Assembly (NCBI GenBank): GCA_029531795.1
Contig: JAPEIS010000004.1
Location: 1,798,001 to 1,862,000 of the forward strand
DNA from: Sclerotinia nivalis
Lineage: Eukaryota > Ascomycota > Leotiomycetes > Helotiales > Sclerotiniaceae
DNA: 64,000 nt
Reading direction: 5' to 3'
The notes under the pieces are model-generated. The model ran no database searches. It was not told the DNA's origin and was given only the letters and a program-made list of their open reading frames with translations. Below are positions 44,004-54,815 of the stretch, piece after piece. The position numbers and the translations under genes were made by a program. Positions within the stretch are counted from its first letter, which is position 1, and every line of letters begins with the position of its first letter.

Positions 44004-44943
44004 TCATGAGATTGCAGGTTCTAGTTCCGTAGTAGACGGTCCAGTCGAAGCCAACTCCAAATCCTTACTAGTCGACTTGGCTTTTGTGAAACACTCAACT
44101 CCACTAAACAGATTTAATTTAGTCAAAAAAATATCAAGTACGAAAGGAAATAACAATGACTTACGGTCTTCCCTGGGGTAGTGAGGCTCCGCTTGAGATT
44201 GACTTGGGTTGTTTTCTGTAGAATCGTACACGCTGGGATGGCTGACTAGTGGAGAAAGGATGCCTGAATAGTTAGAATTGTTTTGGCTACCTGGTTTAAC
44301 TGTTCGGAGATATTCCATGTCGGATGTATCGTTAACAGAACCAAGACCTAGTCTATCCGTCAGTCTGTAATAAGAAGGTTTATCCAAGCTGTAGTCCATT
44401 GCTCTTGAATTGCGGTCCCCAAAAGCTTCAAATTTAGACAACGGCTGTGTAAAGACATGTGGTAGACGCAGCATAGAGTGCTTTTTGAGTTCGATGGTTC
44501 GCCGGTACACTCTTTTACTACGAGCTTCATCGAGGGTAGTTTTCGAAAAGTTTTCACCTCGAAGCCAGTAACGAGAGCGGTATTCTTCGGGATGAGGTAT
44601 CTCAAAAGATGAAATGAATCCAGCTCAGAGGATCTCATCAATGACTAATCGAGAACTTTCAACAATTGTCTTGTAGTATTTAGAATTTTTCATCGATGTT
44701 TTGAGCTTCGGCTCTTTCTGAAAGACAGAACAATTTCGAAAGTCGAAAGGTTTCCAGCCATGGAAGTCGCGAAAGAAAGTCTGGAGCTTCAGCATGGCAA
44801 TTTAGCCGATTACGAACCATGACCTCAGCCAACCAGAGGAACCCGCCCATTCTGTGGATTAAACTCCCATCATCAAAACAAACGCCAAGATCATTAACTT
44901 CATCAGGAGAATATCGCACTTTTACGTTCAGTGGGCAACTCAA
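44004..44943 (-). pseudogene. Decayed unidentified gene, minus strand
   Basis: Two protein-like stretches read toward lower coordinates. The first (44680-44943) includes VCFDDGSLIHRMGGFLWLAE and lacks an ATG at its start. The second runs in one frame from about 44690 to 44004 but is broken by a TGA between LVIDEIL and AGFISSFEIPHPEEYRSR. It continues as SKRVYRRTIELKKHSMLRLP and ends ELEPAIS. The sequence looks selected in the past (aromatic and charged residues well mixed), but I do not recognise the family. A weak alternative is a living gene with introns I could not resolve. Confidence 0.4.
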
Positions 44944-44993
44944 AACAATAAACTCCTTAGGTTGGTATGCTCTAACAAAAATACTAGCTTTTC

Positions 44994-46142
44994 ATGCGAC
45001 CGCAACCAACAGCTCCAGAGCAAGCAAGTCAAGCTGTCGGCATGACAGGCTACCAGAACTCCGCATTTCAAACCCCGCATGAAATCTACGAACTTCCTCT
45101 TCGACCAGTCACATTCCCTTTTATGCTCCCCGCTCATGCACCTAATTTTTCCGATCAAGGATGGTCAACTTTAGCTTTTCCGCCCATGGATCCCATTTAC
45201 ATCTCATCTCAAAAGCTGCTTCAAGCCAGTAGATCCTTCTTTGATCTTCCGCCTGAGTATAAATCTCAATTTCTTACCGGAAAGGGCACTGAAGAAGGAT
45301 GGAACCGTGTGGAGGGCGAGAAGGAATTTATCACTCTGCGTGAAATTAATACAACACCCCCCGATTTACTGGATGCAGCGAAAGAGTTTTGGGAAATTAC
45401 TGGAGATGTCTTGAACAAGATATTGGGAGAAATTGCTAGTAGTTTGGGGATGAAGAAAGAGTTATTGATGAAGTATTCTGAGCCTTGTAGTAAGCTTCAT
45501 GACAAGAGAACGGCGACTATGATTAGATTATTCAGGTATGAGGGTGATGGAATAGAGGGGAAAGTGGTTTCTGAACGTATGTTATCATTTTTCTGTTTGA
45601 AACAAGCAATCATAAAGATACTAATTTCACTAGCACACAGAGATCTTGGTCTCTTGAGTCTCTCAATTAGTGATGCTCCGGGTCTCGAGGTTTTAGACAT
45701 GCAAAGCAAAACCTCGTTGCCTATTGAACGATCGTATGAGGGCATATCTGCCGGAACTTTACTTGTGGGGAGGGAGTTAGAGTTCTTGAGTAATGGCAGA
45801 TATCATGCTGGTGGACACTCGGTACGGATGTATGCAGAAACTGTCACGGGCAACGAGCCAGCCGGGAAAGAGAATGGAAATGAGCGAGAGATGGCGGCCA
45901 GAAAACACTACAGATATTCGATAGTTTTTGTATTGCGAGGTCATGAGGAATTGGCGATTGATACTTATGAATTGAGAACACCAATTACAGGACGATGGAA
46001 GAAATCGATGAAGGGGTTGAAGATGGAGAATCTATATCGGCGCTTCATGAGTAAGCATATCAATATCAATGCGGAGATGGAGGAGAGGCAAGAGCAGAGA
46101 AAGAAGTTACATGAGAAATTAAACGGGAGGAAGGGAGAGTAA
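44994..46142 (+). CDS. 2-oxoglutarate/Fe(II) oxygenase, isopenicillin-N-synthase-like
   Basis: Non-haem iron dioxygenase of the IPNS/DIOX_N type; these hydroxylate, desaturate or cyclise small metabolites using 2-oxoglutarate and O2. Two exons, 44994-45576 and 45634-46142, join in phase 1 to 363 aa. The N-terminal DIOX_N region runs to about residue 150, with SFFDLPPEYKSQF and GWNRVEGEKEFITLRE. The metal site is PHRDLGLL (HxD, created exactly by the splice) and the distal His in NGRYHAGGHSV. The 2OG-binding Arg-x-Ser is RYS in KHYRYSIVFV. The C-terminal ~50 residues are a charged helix. The start could also be the downstream ATG at 45042. It is divergent from the decayed minus-strand gene with almost no spacer. 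Substrate unknown. Confidence 0.85.
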   Translation: MRPQPTAPEQASQAVGMTGYQNSAFQTPHEIYELPLRPVTFPFMLPAHAPNFSDQGWSTLAFPPMDPIYISSQKLLQASRSFFDLPPEYKSQFLTGKGTEEGWNRVEGEKEFITLREINTTPPDLLDAAKEFWEITGDVLNKILGEIASSLGMKKELLMKYSEPCSKLHDKRTATMIRLFRYEGDGIEGKVVSERMLSFFCLKQAIIKILISLAHRDLGLLSLSISDAPGLEVLDMQSKTSLPIERSYEGISAGTLLVGRELEFLSNGRYHAGGHSVRMYAETVTGNEPAGKENGNEREMAARKHYRYSIVFVLRGHEELAIDTYELRTPITGRWKKSMKGLKMENLYRRFMSKHININAEMEERQEQRKKLHEKLNGRKGE

Positions 46143-47104
46143 AATAAGGGTCATGATATGAGGAATGAAGACATGGCTCGATCTAAAGCAATGGACCAAT
46201 GGTTGTCAGAAGGTTAGCTGCAATAGTGAGGCTTGCTAACATAGTGCTGAAGTTATTGGAACATTTGACGTTGCACTTGAGACGACCCAACATACCATGG
46301 CAAATCTACAGCTTAACTTTTCAATTGTATTGTTTCAGGGTCCAAATTGTGAACACCACTGCCAAAAAAACTCAGATTTTGGTATACAATAATGTCTTGG
46401 CAGCGAGTCTTTTGTATTGCATTACAGTCTGGCTAAACAGTCGCACTAATTTGACCAGCATTTTCTAGCAGCCAAGTAAAATAACCCGGAGAGATACAAG
46501 TGTCTATGCAACGGTCATGTTTCTTAGAACCAAAGATGAGCGAGAATGACGGAGAAGGCGGACAAGCCTCTGTGCCCAGTACGTCCAGTCCCATTGAGCG
46601 AACGGCATTCGATTCAAAGAGAGCCTCGGCAGGTATTGGTGTTACTTCTCGCATTTAGCATATTATTGACAGTGGAAGTGGAAAACATGTAAAATTGGAG
46701 CTATTGCTATGTGGTCTCAAAGATGTGAATTTAATTGATATAATGCGGAAAGTGTATTTGTCATCTTGTTTTACTACCTAGTATTTCTGACATTGCTGTC
46801 ATTCTATCAAAGGTTCGGAATTAAGTTCACAGTAGCAGATGGAGGTGATGCAGGATGACTAAGCAATCCCTCATTTCACCTGGCTTGTACTTCCCCAGAT
46901 TTTGCCAATGAGAGCAATCAACAGCTTTGTATTACAGCAGTTTTTCCGAAACACGAAACAACTTATTTTCTAGCTCACATCTTCATACACATACCCGCCA
47001 TTGTCAATTTAATCATGCAAAGAAAGTTGCTTCTTTCTTTACCTCATTACACCGCAAGCTAAATCAAAGCACATTTCACGAGTATCGGAGAATTAACGAC
47101 CACA
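46143..47104. other. Intergenic region
   Basis: No gene supported. Short open frames here lack protein-like composition. It is 3' flank of the IPNS-like gene and promoter of the PhyH-type dioxygenase gene. Confidence 0.5.
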
Positions 47105-48171
47105 ATGGTGAGCAATTCTAATGAGATTCCTCAACCTCTGCCAGTTGTTGTTAACGTGAATGTCATCCACGTTTAGTCTGACAAGAATCAACCAATAGTT
47201 GAATTCCCGGCAAGAGTTAGTGATCGCATTCAACTCGGACAAGGGACAACTTTTTTGCCCGGAAAGAAGGATCCATCAGTACAACATCTCATCGACCACG
47301 TCCTCGAACATGGCTATGTCATTCTCCCCAACATATTCACGCCCGAACAAGTAGAGTTAGCAAACTCCGAAGTGGCACGACTTGAAACAATTGACGCTGG
47401 GCCGGCTGCACTTGCTGGTCGAAATAGCTTCGAGGGCTTCAAGACCGGAAGAGTATACGCGCTCGCGGACAAATCTCGAGCTTTTGACCAGTTTCCGATA
47501 CATCCCACTGTTTTGGCGTTGAACGACTACTTCCTTCAACCCAATTATTTAATTACCAGTCTGCATACTGTGGTGATATATCCTGGCCAAACTGCACAGT
47601 CTATACATTGCGATGATGGATTGATCGCACTGCCAAGACCAAGGCCACTTATAGGTATTGTATGTTGTACTTAGGCTTTGTGCTGTATTGTCATGAATCG
47701 GGAGAGGAAGGCTCACAACTTGAATAGGGTACCATGGTCTCGTTCGATGATTTTACTGCCGAGAACGGTGCGACTACTGTCATTCCCGGATCGCATTTAT
47801 GGTCGGACGATCGCATACCAACACGAGAAGAAATGATTCCGGTAATAATGCCAGCAGGCAGCATGGTTTACTTTCTTAATACTCTTTGGCATTCGGGTGG
47901 CGCGAATATTTCAGATAAGCCTCGACGCAGTATCACTGTTCAGTATTGTCAACCTTGGATAAGGACATTTGAGAATATGACTATTGCAATGGGTTGGGAT
48001 GATTTAGACAAGGTTCCAGAGAGGCTTTTGAGACTGATGGGATTCTCTACTCATGACTTCATGGGCTATGTAGATGGCCGTTCGCCCCGAGCTGGTGTGG
48101 AAATGCGAAAGAAGAGAATGATTGAGCGGGCTTTGAAAGAAAGAGACGAAAAACTTAGCTCGAAACTCTAG
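47105..48171 (+). CDS. Phytanoyl-CoA dioxygenase (PhyH)-family enzyme
   Basis: Fe(II)/2OG dioxygenase of the PhyH family, used in fatty-acid alpha-oxidation or, often in fungi, in secondary metabolism; the substrate is not evident. Exons read 47105-47107, 47177-47659 and 47728-48171, giving 309 aa. The first coding exon is only the ATG, with donor GTGAGC directly after it; unspliced reading hits TAG after 22 codons. Splicing gives MSDKNQPIVEFPARVSDR. The N-terminal HVLEHGYVILPNIFTPEQVE is a typical PhyH entry. The iron triad is SIHCDDGL (HxD) plus the His in LWHSGGANISD, and RRSITVQY supplies the 2OG Arg. ENGATTVIPGSHLW is the usual strand before the distal His. The C-terminal tail is basic and helical, without a clear peroxisomal SKL-type signal, although it ends SSKL-like (LSSKL). 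Confidence 0.88.
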
Positions 48172-50272
48172 TGGGTCATTGAATTACAGTTTGGACGTTG
48201 TGACATGAGGTATTACTATTTACGCCTATTGCTTTGTTTCTCTTATCCTGATTTTAGTAGTGTGTGCGATTTAGCCTTCATAGATATACATCTAGTTTTC
48301 CAATTATCTTTCAGTTCAACAGTCAATGTCTGTTTCTTTGTTACAGCTTTCTCTCTTTTATTTCCAGATAATCCTATTTGTAAGACTTAGCTTCTATAGG
48401 AAGAATACAAAATAAAGCAACGTATACTTTTGCCAAGGACACTAGAAAACAAATACTATTTCCAGACAAATTATATTTTTGGCCACCGCATACATTGCAT
48501 TCAATTAAGCACTGAACTGCCAGTAGAAGCACTGCCTCATCTATCATTGCCACAGCATTTTTTTGCCTTTTTCTCCACTCCTGTATCCTATACAATATTG
48601 ATATTCGGCATACATCAATCTATTTCAATGACAGCTTCGACAATTTATGCACGTTATGCAAAAAAAGATTACTCTTCCAACAATGGTGATTCCGTTCAAT
48701 CCTGTTCCTTTTTTAAGGTTGACAAGTTTTAAGGTGTGGTGTACTTCTCATTCGTGAATTTTCGAACTTTAAGATTTACATTGGAAAGATATAAGTTCGA
48801 GTTCAATCTTTTCACTTCTAGATCTGCTATTAAAATCTGGGAGCATTCCGTGTACTGGTCATCAAGGCTGTAATGGAATGCTCCTTCGTCTTGATGCATA
48901 TCGTCGCGCAGCCTTTGTGACGAACTGTGATAACAACAGCATTGATGTTTTGGAGATGCGAACCGAGTTAGTTATTTCGAGCTGAGTTTGTGTTAATGTA
49001 GTCAAAGAGATTGCATCAACCAAGCCCAAGAAGGATAGATCTTCGTATCACTACCTAAGAATTCCAGGTCCAGGAACACAAATTACGCTTTGTGAATGCA
49101 ATGATATCATTTTTGAACAAGGAGCCGTGGATGACGGCTCTTATATTGATCTGCAATATTTATATCACGTACGAATCTTTGAGCATGAAGGTTTTCAGAT
49201 CTAGTGGACGCGGCTCAATGCGAGAAATTTTCGACTTCTCCATCGTCGTCTTCATAGTTTGGAGCGACTATCCAGATTCTAAGATGCACGTAGAGTTAGT
49301 TGGCCATAATTCATTTTTTCCCATCTGTCAAACGGACTCCAAAACATAGTGATGCGGCTGTAACTTACGTTAAATCAAAGGATATCAAATTAATCCCACA
49401 AACTTTACTGTTAATAAGGAAGATTAGAAAACTAAATCAGGAAGAAACTTAAGCATTAGATAAAAGTAGAGTTCAGCATGGCGGAATAGATACAAGAAGA
49501 CGATCCTAATGTTGATATATCCAAGGTAATGGTTGGAGAAATCATTGAATAATTGATAACTTTTGGAACGATAGCACCACATCGCTTACTTTGTTTTGAC
49601 TCGGGGTATCATTTGCAATAAGTTGGATGGAATTAGATGTTTAAAGGGGTGGATGTTGAGTATTGTGTCTAGGTGATATGTTTGAGAGGTTCTAATTGAG
49701 TCGAGTGTGTGAATGTATATGGATATCATGATTGAATATTTTCACCTATTATAAGATCCTGGAACTTGAAGGTATCATTTAGTCATTCTGCTGGACGGAA
49801 TTGAATTTATTTTTAAAAACCAAGACAAATTGCTCGTAGAACTGACATCTTGTCAATTATTCGTTGAGACATGGCGCATTCGCTGTAAGGAGATGATGCG
49901 ATCATAGCTGAGAAACTACTGTATTTTATATCTTATTTTCTGTGAAGTTTAATAGAAATGTATCAGGTATCCACAATAGCAACAACACTACTAGGTATGT
50001 CCACCTGTGTAGGAATGTAGTTGTACCTGAAGCTTTGCCAAATGAAGCAAGTGTGAAGTACGGGGATTTTCCGACCCCTCATTTACCCCGCATTCAGCTC
50101 TTCGGACATCCGAACCTGAACTCATGCTATGATAATGAACTCATTTGGCACAACTCTTTCGAACGAGCTTGATTACAATAAAAGCCTTTAAGAATTCATC
50201 GTTATTTAGCATCATCTAAGAAGACGTTCAACAACTTTGTTAAACTTTACCATCCACCAAAAGACAACCACA
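48172..50272. other. 2.1-kb AT-rich intergenic region
   Basis: No coding region recognised on either strand and no obvious repeats. The right end is the promoter of the cupin gene. Confidence 0.5.
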
Positions 50273-50869
50273 ATGACAACTCTACAACGAGAAACCCTTC
50301 CAAATGGCCTACCAAATATCCAACGTCTCATCACAACCACAGACCCAAATGGCAAAGCCATCCTCGAACCTAGCATCCCCTTAAAGCCCATCTGGCAACC
50401 CATCCAAAACAACGACATGTCCTTCTTTCTCGCCTACACAACCCACCAATTCCCCGCCTCTCTTTCGCACGTCCCATCATCCCAAAACTCCACCTCCACA
50501 ACCCCCATCGACCTAGCCTCCTACACCAGCGATCTCTCTTCCCCACCAGGGCTCTCCATCTCCACGGGAACCGTCGTTCGTTTCGTAGATTTCGCACCGG
50601 GAATTTCCTGTCCGATGCATAAGACGGTGAGTTTGGATTATGGCGTTGTGTTAGAGGGAACGATCGAGTTGGTGCTGGATTCCGGGGAGAAGAGTATTAT
50701 GCGCAGGGGTGATCTTTGTGTGCAGAGGGCTACGAATCATTTGTGGAGGAATGTTACGGAGGGGGAGGGTTGGGCGAGGATGATGTTTGTTTTGACGGCT
50801 GTGGAGAGGGGCGTGGGGATTGAGGAGGTGGGGGTGGAGGGGATGGGCGGGGTGAGGAGGAGTGAGTAG
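50273..50869 (+). CDS. Single-domain cupin protein
   Basis: A 198-aa intronless frame starting at the ATG at 50273 (MTTLQRETLPNG, in CACAATGAC context). A beta-barrel cupin domain covers about residues 100-180. Cupin motif 1 is GISCPMHKTVSLDYGVVLEG, in which only one His of the usual pair is present, followed by an Asp and a Glu. Motif 2 is GDLCVQRATNHLWRN. Fungal proteins of this type often lie in secondary-metabolite loci, and some act as oxygenases or isomerases; metal binding here is uncertain because of the reduced His set. The last 20 residues are Gly/Glu/Val-rich and probably floppy. It is convergent with the catalase-like gene 315 bp downstream. Confidence 0.82.
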   Translation: MTTLQRETLPNGLPNIQRLITTTDPNGKAILEPSIPLKPIWQPIQNNDMSFFLAYTTHQFPASLSHVPSSQNSTSTTPIDLASYTSDLSSPPGLSISTGTVVRFVDFAPGISCPMHKTVSLDYGVVLEGTIELVLDSGEKSIMRRGDLCVQRATNHLWRNVTEGEGWARMMFVLTAVERGVGIEEVGVEGMGGVRRSE

Positions 50870-51183
50870 GTGGATGTTTGATGTTGGGGTCTGGGTTGGA
50901 GAATAGGGGATGTTAGTAGAGCCCTAGTTAAGGAGATCTGTTATATTTCATTGGTAGTTCGTGACGAAATTTATTCATGGGCACAGACTAGACCAGTCTA
51001 ACTTGCAGTAGACGAAAGATCTAATTGCACAATATAATCCCAGATGTCGCAAAATTCATTTATTCCAATTTATGTAGAAAAAAACATCATCAAGACCTCA
51101 TGTCCCATGTAAACCGAAAGCTGAAACCGCCTATACGTATGAATCCCAAGATCTCATCACAATCGCTGCTTCACCTCCAGAGC
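50870..51183. terminator. Convergent 3' flank between cupin and catalase-like genes
   Basis: A 314-bp tail-to-tail spacer that should hold both polyadenylation regions. No gene is present. Confidence 0.4.
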
Positions 51184-52209
51184 CTAAGCAGCAGCTCTTC
51201 TCTCTTTCCCACTTATCAAATAAACACCCGCCCTAACATCCAACAACGGATCATCACTAACATCTATCCCCTCGACCCTAGGAATCGGATCAAAAATAAC
51301 ATGTTTTTGCTCCTTTTCATTGTCGGCCAACAAACCCTCCACCTTAATCGTCCCCAACTCCACAATCTTTCTCTCCTCGGGCCAATGCTCCGTCGCATCA
51401 TTCGTCACATCCCCCTCCTCCGCAACCTGCACCACCAATTTAAATTCCGCCGCTCCCCTCTCCAATCTCGCTCCCACCTCTTCGGTAAGATAATTCTCCC
51501 CGAAACTTTTCTTCTGCTCTTCACTCGCAATCTCTACCCCCTCCACAGGAATAATCCTATACCTCACCAACGTTTCCTTCCCATCCTTGGCAATAAATTT
51601 AAAAGCATTAACAGCCCAATAACTTTCGCGCACCCAACTCGTAGGCGCCGGTTTGGGCGCCGTAACAAAAGCTAACGCTTTTGGATGGGAGCCCAGAAAC
51701 TTTTCAATGGGTTTCGGACTCTCAACGCCTTCTCCGCTACTCGCTGCCGCTTTTAGGAATTCGAGAAATTCTTCCCCCGTGCGTGTGGGGAAGAAGGGTG
51801 TAGAGTGCGCGACGATATCCGTGTGTTTGTGTTTTTCGGCGTCGAGGATAAAGCGGATGGCTATACCGCGGGGATCGGCGTTGGCGTCGAAATCGGGGAT
51901 CGTGGGGATACCGGTGGAGTTGGAGAAGCGGATCCAGATGGGGGTGGAGGGGTGATTGAAGTGAGGGGCGGAAGAGAGCGTGCTGGCGACGGGGGTGGGG
52001 ATGAAGGTTCCCGTTAGGAGGAGCCCTTTTGCGTGGGCTGGTGGGGTGTTAGATATTGATGGGGTTTTGAGGTGAGGGATTTGGAGGGATGGTTCGAAAT
52101 GAGGATACTTACCAGGACGTTTTCCACCATGTTTGCCAAACATGGATTGTAGTTGATGGACTAAACCTTCACTAGTTTTGACGACTGCGGGATCGGTTGG
52201 GAGAGGCAT
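51184..52209 (-). CDS. Small catalase-related haem peroxidase (SrpA-like)
   Basis: Short member of the catalase fold, which generally shows peroxidase or weak catalase activity. Exons on the minus strand read 52113-52209 and 51184-52037, giving 316 aa. Splicing creates KRPAHAKGLLLTG, with the distal His of HAKG, followed by the haem-pocket strand WIRFSNSTGIPTI and DPRGIAIRFIL. Near the C-terminus, DDPLLDVRAGVYLISGKERR resembles the region carrying the proximal haem-ligand Tyr (RxxxY). There is no signal peptide, so it is cytosolic or peroxisomal. The 75-nt intron (52038-52112) contains no stop and keeps frame, so an unspliced 341-aa form could be translated, with 25 residues inserted before the catalytic His. 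It lies beside hydrogen-peroxide-producing oxidase genes. Confidence 0.87.
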   Translation of the reverse strand: MPLPTDPAVVKTSEGLVHQLQSMFGKHGGKRPGKYPHFEPSLQIPHLKTPSISNTPPAHAKGLLLTGTFIPTPVASTLSSAPHFNHPSTPIWIRFSNSTGIPTIPDFDANADPRGIAIRFILDAEKHKHTDIVAHSTPFFPTRTGEEFLEFLKAAASSGEGVESPKPIEKFLGSHPKALAFVTAPKPAPTSWVRESYWAVNAFKFIAKDGKETLVRYRIIPVEGVEIASEEQKKSFGENYLTEEVGARLERGAAEFKLVVQVAEEGDVTNDATEHWPEERKIVELGTIKVEGLLADNEKEQKHVIFDPIPRVEGIDVSDDPLLDVRAGVYLISGKERRAAA

Positions 52210-52880
52210 GATTGCGATTTGCTACTCTGTAGATTGTATTTAAATGTATTTAAATATACTGATCGGTATTAAAATTCTCAAAATGAAGATACAAAATGAA
52301 GATTAAAGTTCACATTGAAAATAAAGGATACCTGACGAACTTTATACGTTTGCATCCAAAGACGACATCACGCCCCCGCCGCAAAGAGGTGAATCCCTTT
52401 GAGCATCCTAAGATTCTCGACGCAACGATTCACTCCCAGATATCACGCTATCAGAAATTGTAAAACTACCCCTCATATTTGGGACATCATTCTCACCTCT
52501 CATTGGTCAACATTGTATGATTGAGGATGATTGTTTATCAATTCGCTCTCAATGGTCCATATCTTGTATAACAGTTGGACAATGAACCAATCAGGAACCA
52601 TTAGTCAGCTGGTATGCGACATGCTGATTAGTTATTGTAAATGTGGCTGCTTACTGCATGCATATGCATATTATACCAAATGTTGTACCGCAACCAATTC
52701 GTACGCGGGTCCGGTCACACTAAAGCTCGCAAGTATCAAATGCTCGAATTATCATGGATAGATAGTGGATTACTCGTTATCTAAGATGCAATTTTTGTGT
52801 TTGATAGACCAATTTCCCATTGATATTTCATCACATTAACCTACCAGGTTCCGAACTTCCGAACCCGTTGGTCCAATCGA
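52210..52880. other. Intergenic region
   Basis: Promoter of the catalase-like gene on its left side and 3' flank of the galactose oxidase on its right. One 76-codon frame without features. Nothing else supported. Confidence 0.5.
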
Positions 52881-54815
52881 TCAAGGCGTGATTTTAAGGG
52901 TCCACGCTATACTAGGTACGCCTGCAGAGTTCATAGCCCAGAACATCCAGTATCCTGGTAGTGCAATTCCAGGATCATTGGGAATCGTAAAGGTGTATGT
53001 ATTCCTACTTGTCGTTAGAGGTGTTAAAGCGATTCGCCTTTGATCCGTATTTACAGTATGAGTCGCTGATCCATATCGAGTAATTGAGAAACTGGTTACA
53101 GCGGTATCGGTCGTGATTGTAACTATTCCTCCCACAGCAACAGCGGATGTAGCTGAGGAGATAACGGGACGGATGGCGGCAGTTCCATTGGAGGTGAAAA
53201 GGTAGGCTGGACTGTAGATTTGTGCATCGGCGTGGTTTGTGGCGCAGCTTGATCCACATAATCCTCCGCCGCCGGTGAAGACTCTTCCATCGAGCATGAG
53301 AAGGGCTATACTGTGATATGTTCTTGGTATGGTATGCGGGGGTAAAATTGTGAAGGTTTGTGTCGTGGGATCCCATAACTCTGGTGTCATCACAGCATCA
53401 GTGTCAGTGAAAGGAACAGCATATGGTTGGCCTCCCGTCACAAGTACCTTTCCATCAGGTAGTACGACACCATTTGCGAAAGCTCGTTTGTAAGTCATGG
53501 GTTGTAGGGTCTGTACCGTAGGCGCCACGTCAGGACTTCCAATGGTTATGAGATGGACGTTGTTAGTCGCATCCAAATTCTGATAGCTTGGAGATCCTCC
53601 TGCTGTGAATATTTTCCCGTTGACTGCATCATACATGACTGCATTTCCACACATGGAGTCTGTATCAGAAGCGCGAAGACCTGCAGCCTTTTGAGAGCCA
53701 GTACCAGTTGTCCCATACCAGTTCATTGCTTTACTGGGACCAGCCTGGAATACAGAGCCATTCTTCCATGCAAACAACTAAGCATGATTATCAGTACGGA
53801 AGGCGCCTTGTGCGTCGGCTGTGAGCATAGGTGCGACTGGACAGCCTGGGAGTAAAGACCATGTGTTGGTGCCAGGGTCGTAAATCTCTCCATTTTTCCC
53901 ACCATAACCACCGCTCCAGGACCCCCCAATATTGAAGACCTTTCCTGTTGATGTTGTGGTCGTTGACTGGTAACCGCGAGGAATCTTCATAACTGCTCCT
54001 GCTACCCATTGATCGGTGGAAGAGTCATAGATGCTAGTCTTATTTGCAGTGTCCCCGCCGGTCACAATTGCTTTTCCATCAAACATTAAAGACATCCCGG
54101 GACAGAACATATCATGCTGAGTATTAGAGACATTGACCGATGAGGTAGCGCCAGTTGTAGGGTTATACACGGCTGAAATGGTGTAGCCATACAATCCTAC
54201 TTGATAAGCAATGGGGCCATATGCTGCGAAAGTCCAAATATTTCCCGTAGAGTACTCGATGAAACCAGCAACAGGTACAAGCGGCATGTTAATGACAGGA
54301 CCCCATACCCCTAGACCTCCAACAGCAGTTGGAGCAAGCGAAAAATCGAATTCTGCTGCGCTGGTCCATTGGCCACGGTTCCCAGCTTCGGAAGTAGCAT
54401 TCAAACGGAGGTATCGAGCTTGTGTATTTGCAAACCCTACAGTCTTTTTCGTAGCATCATCTTGGAAGGTGGAAGTCACAACCGTGGTCCATGTCTTATT
54501 GTCTGTACTTACAGCCAATGAATATGTTCCAATGTTCCCATTATGGTTTCCATCCTGACGTGGAACATATGTGAACCCATTGAGAAGCTGCGAGGAGCCT
54601 GTGTCAAGGTATATGGTGTGTGGTAATGGAACAAGCACAGGGCTATATTCGCTATGCCAAAATGTGCTGGAATTTCCATCAACGGCGTAAGAAGCTGGGT
54701 TAGTAGTTTGAGAACTGGATACTTCGATGCTCAAAGCTGCTTGCACAGTCTGAGCCACTGGCAGCAAGAGAAAGCACCATAACGTGAGCATCTTGCCGCT
54801 CGAATGGTACCGCAC
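52881..54815 (-). pseudogene. Galactose oxidase (AA5_2 copper-radical oxidase) with one in-frame TAG
   Basis: Secreted copper-radical oxidase that would oxidise primary alcohols of sugars and release H2O2. One frame of 645 codons on the minus strand has an N-terminal signal peptide (LTLWCFLLLPVAQTVQA), a CBM32/F5-8C domain (about 28-165), a seven-bladed kelch propeller and a C-terminal DUF1929 domain. Every copper and radical residue is recognisable: the thioether Cys in MFCPG, its partner Tyr in PRGYQST, the stacking Trp in GGSWSGG, Tyr-His in RTYHSIALL and the distal His in SATHTVNTDQRR. Only position 53778-53780 is wrong: TAG between RTDNHA and LFAWKNGSVFQAG, where Fusarium galactose oxidase, as I recall it, has Trp. 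A splice explanation fails because no donor is available. It is thus a very recent pseudogene, a strain allele, a sequencing error or a readthrough case. Confidence 0.85.

Noticed and set aside
53778..53780. Explaining the galactose oxidase TAG by an intron
   Set aside because: The TAG could be an acceptor end, but the only upstream GT in range gives a 20-nt intron and would delete conserved RTDNHA residues.
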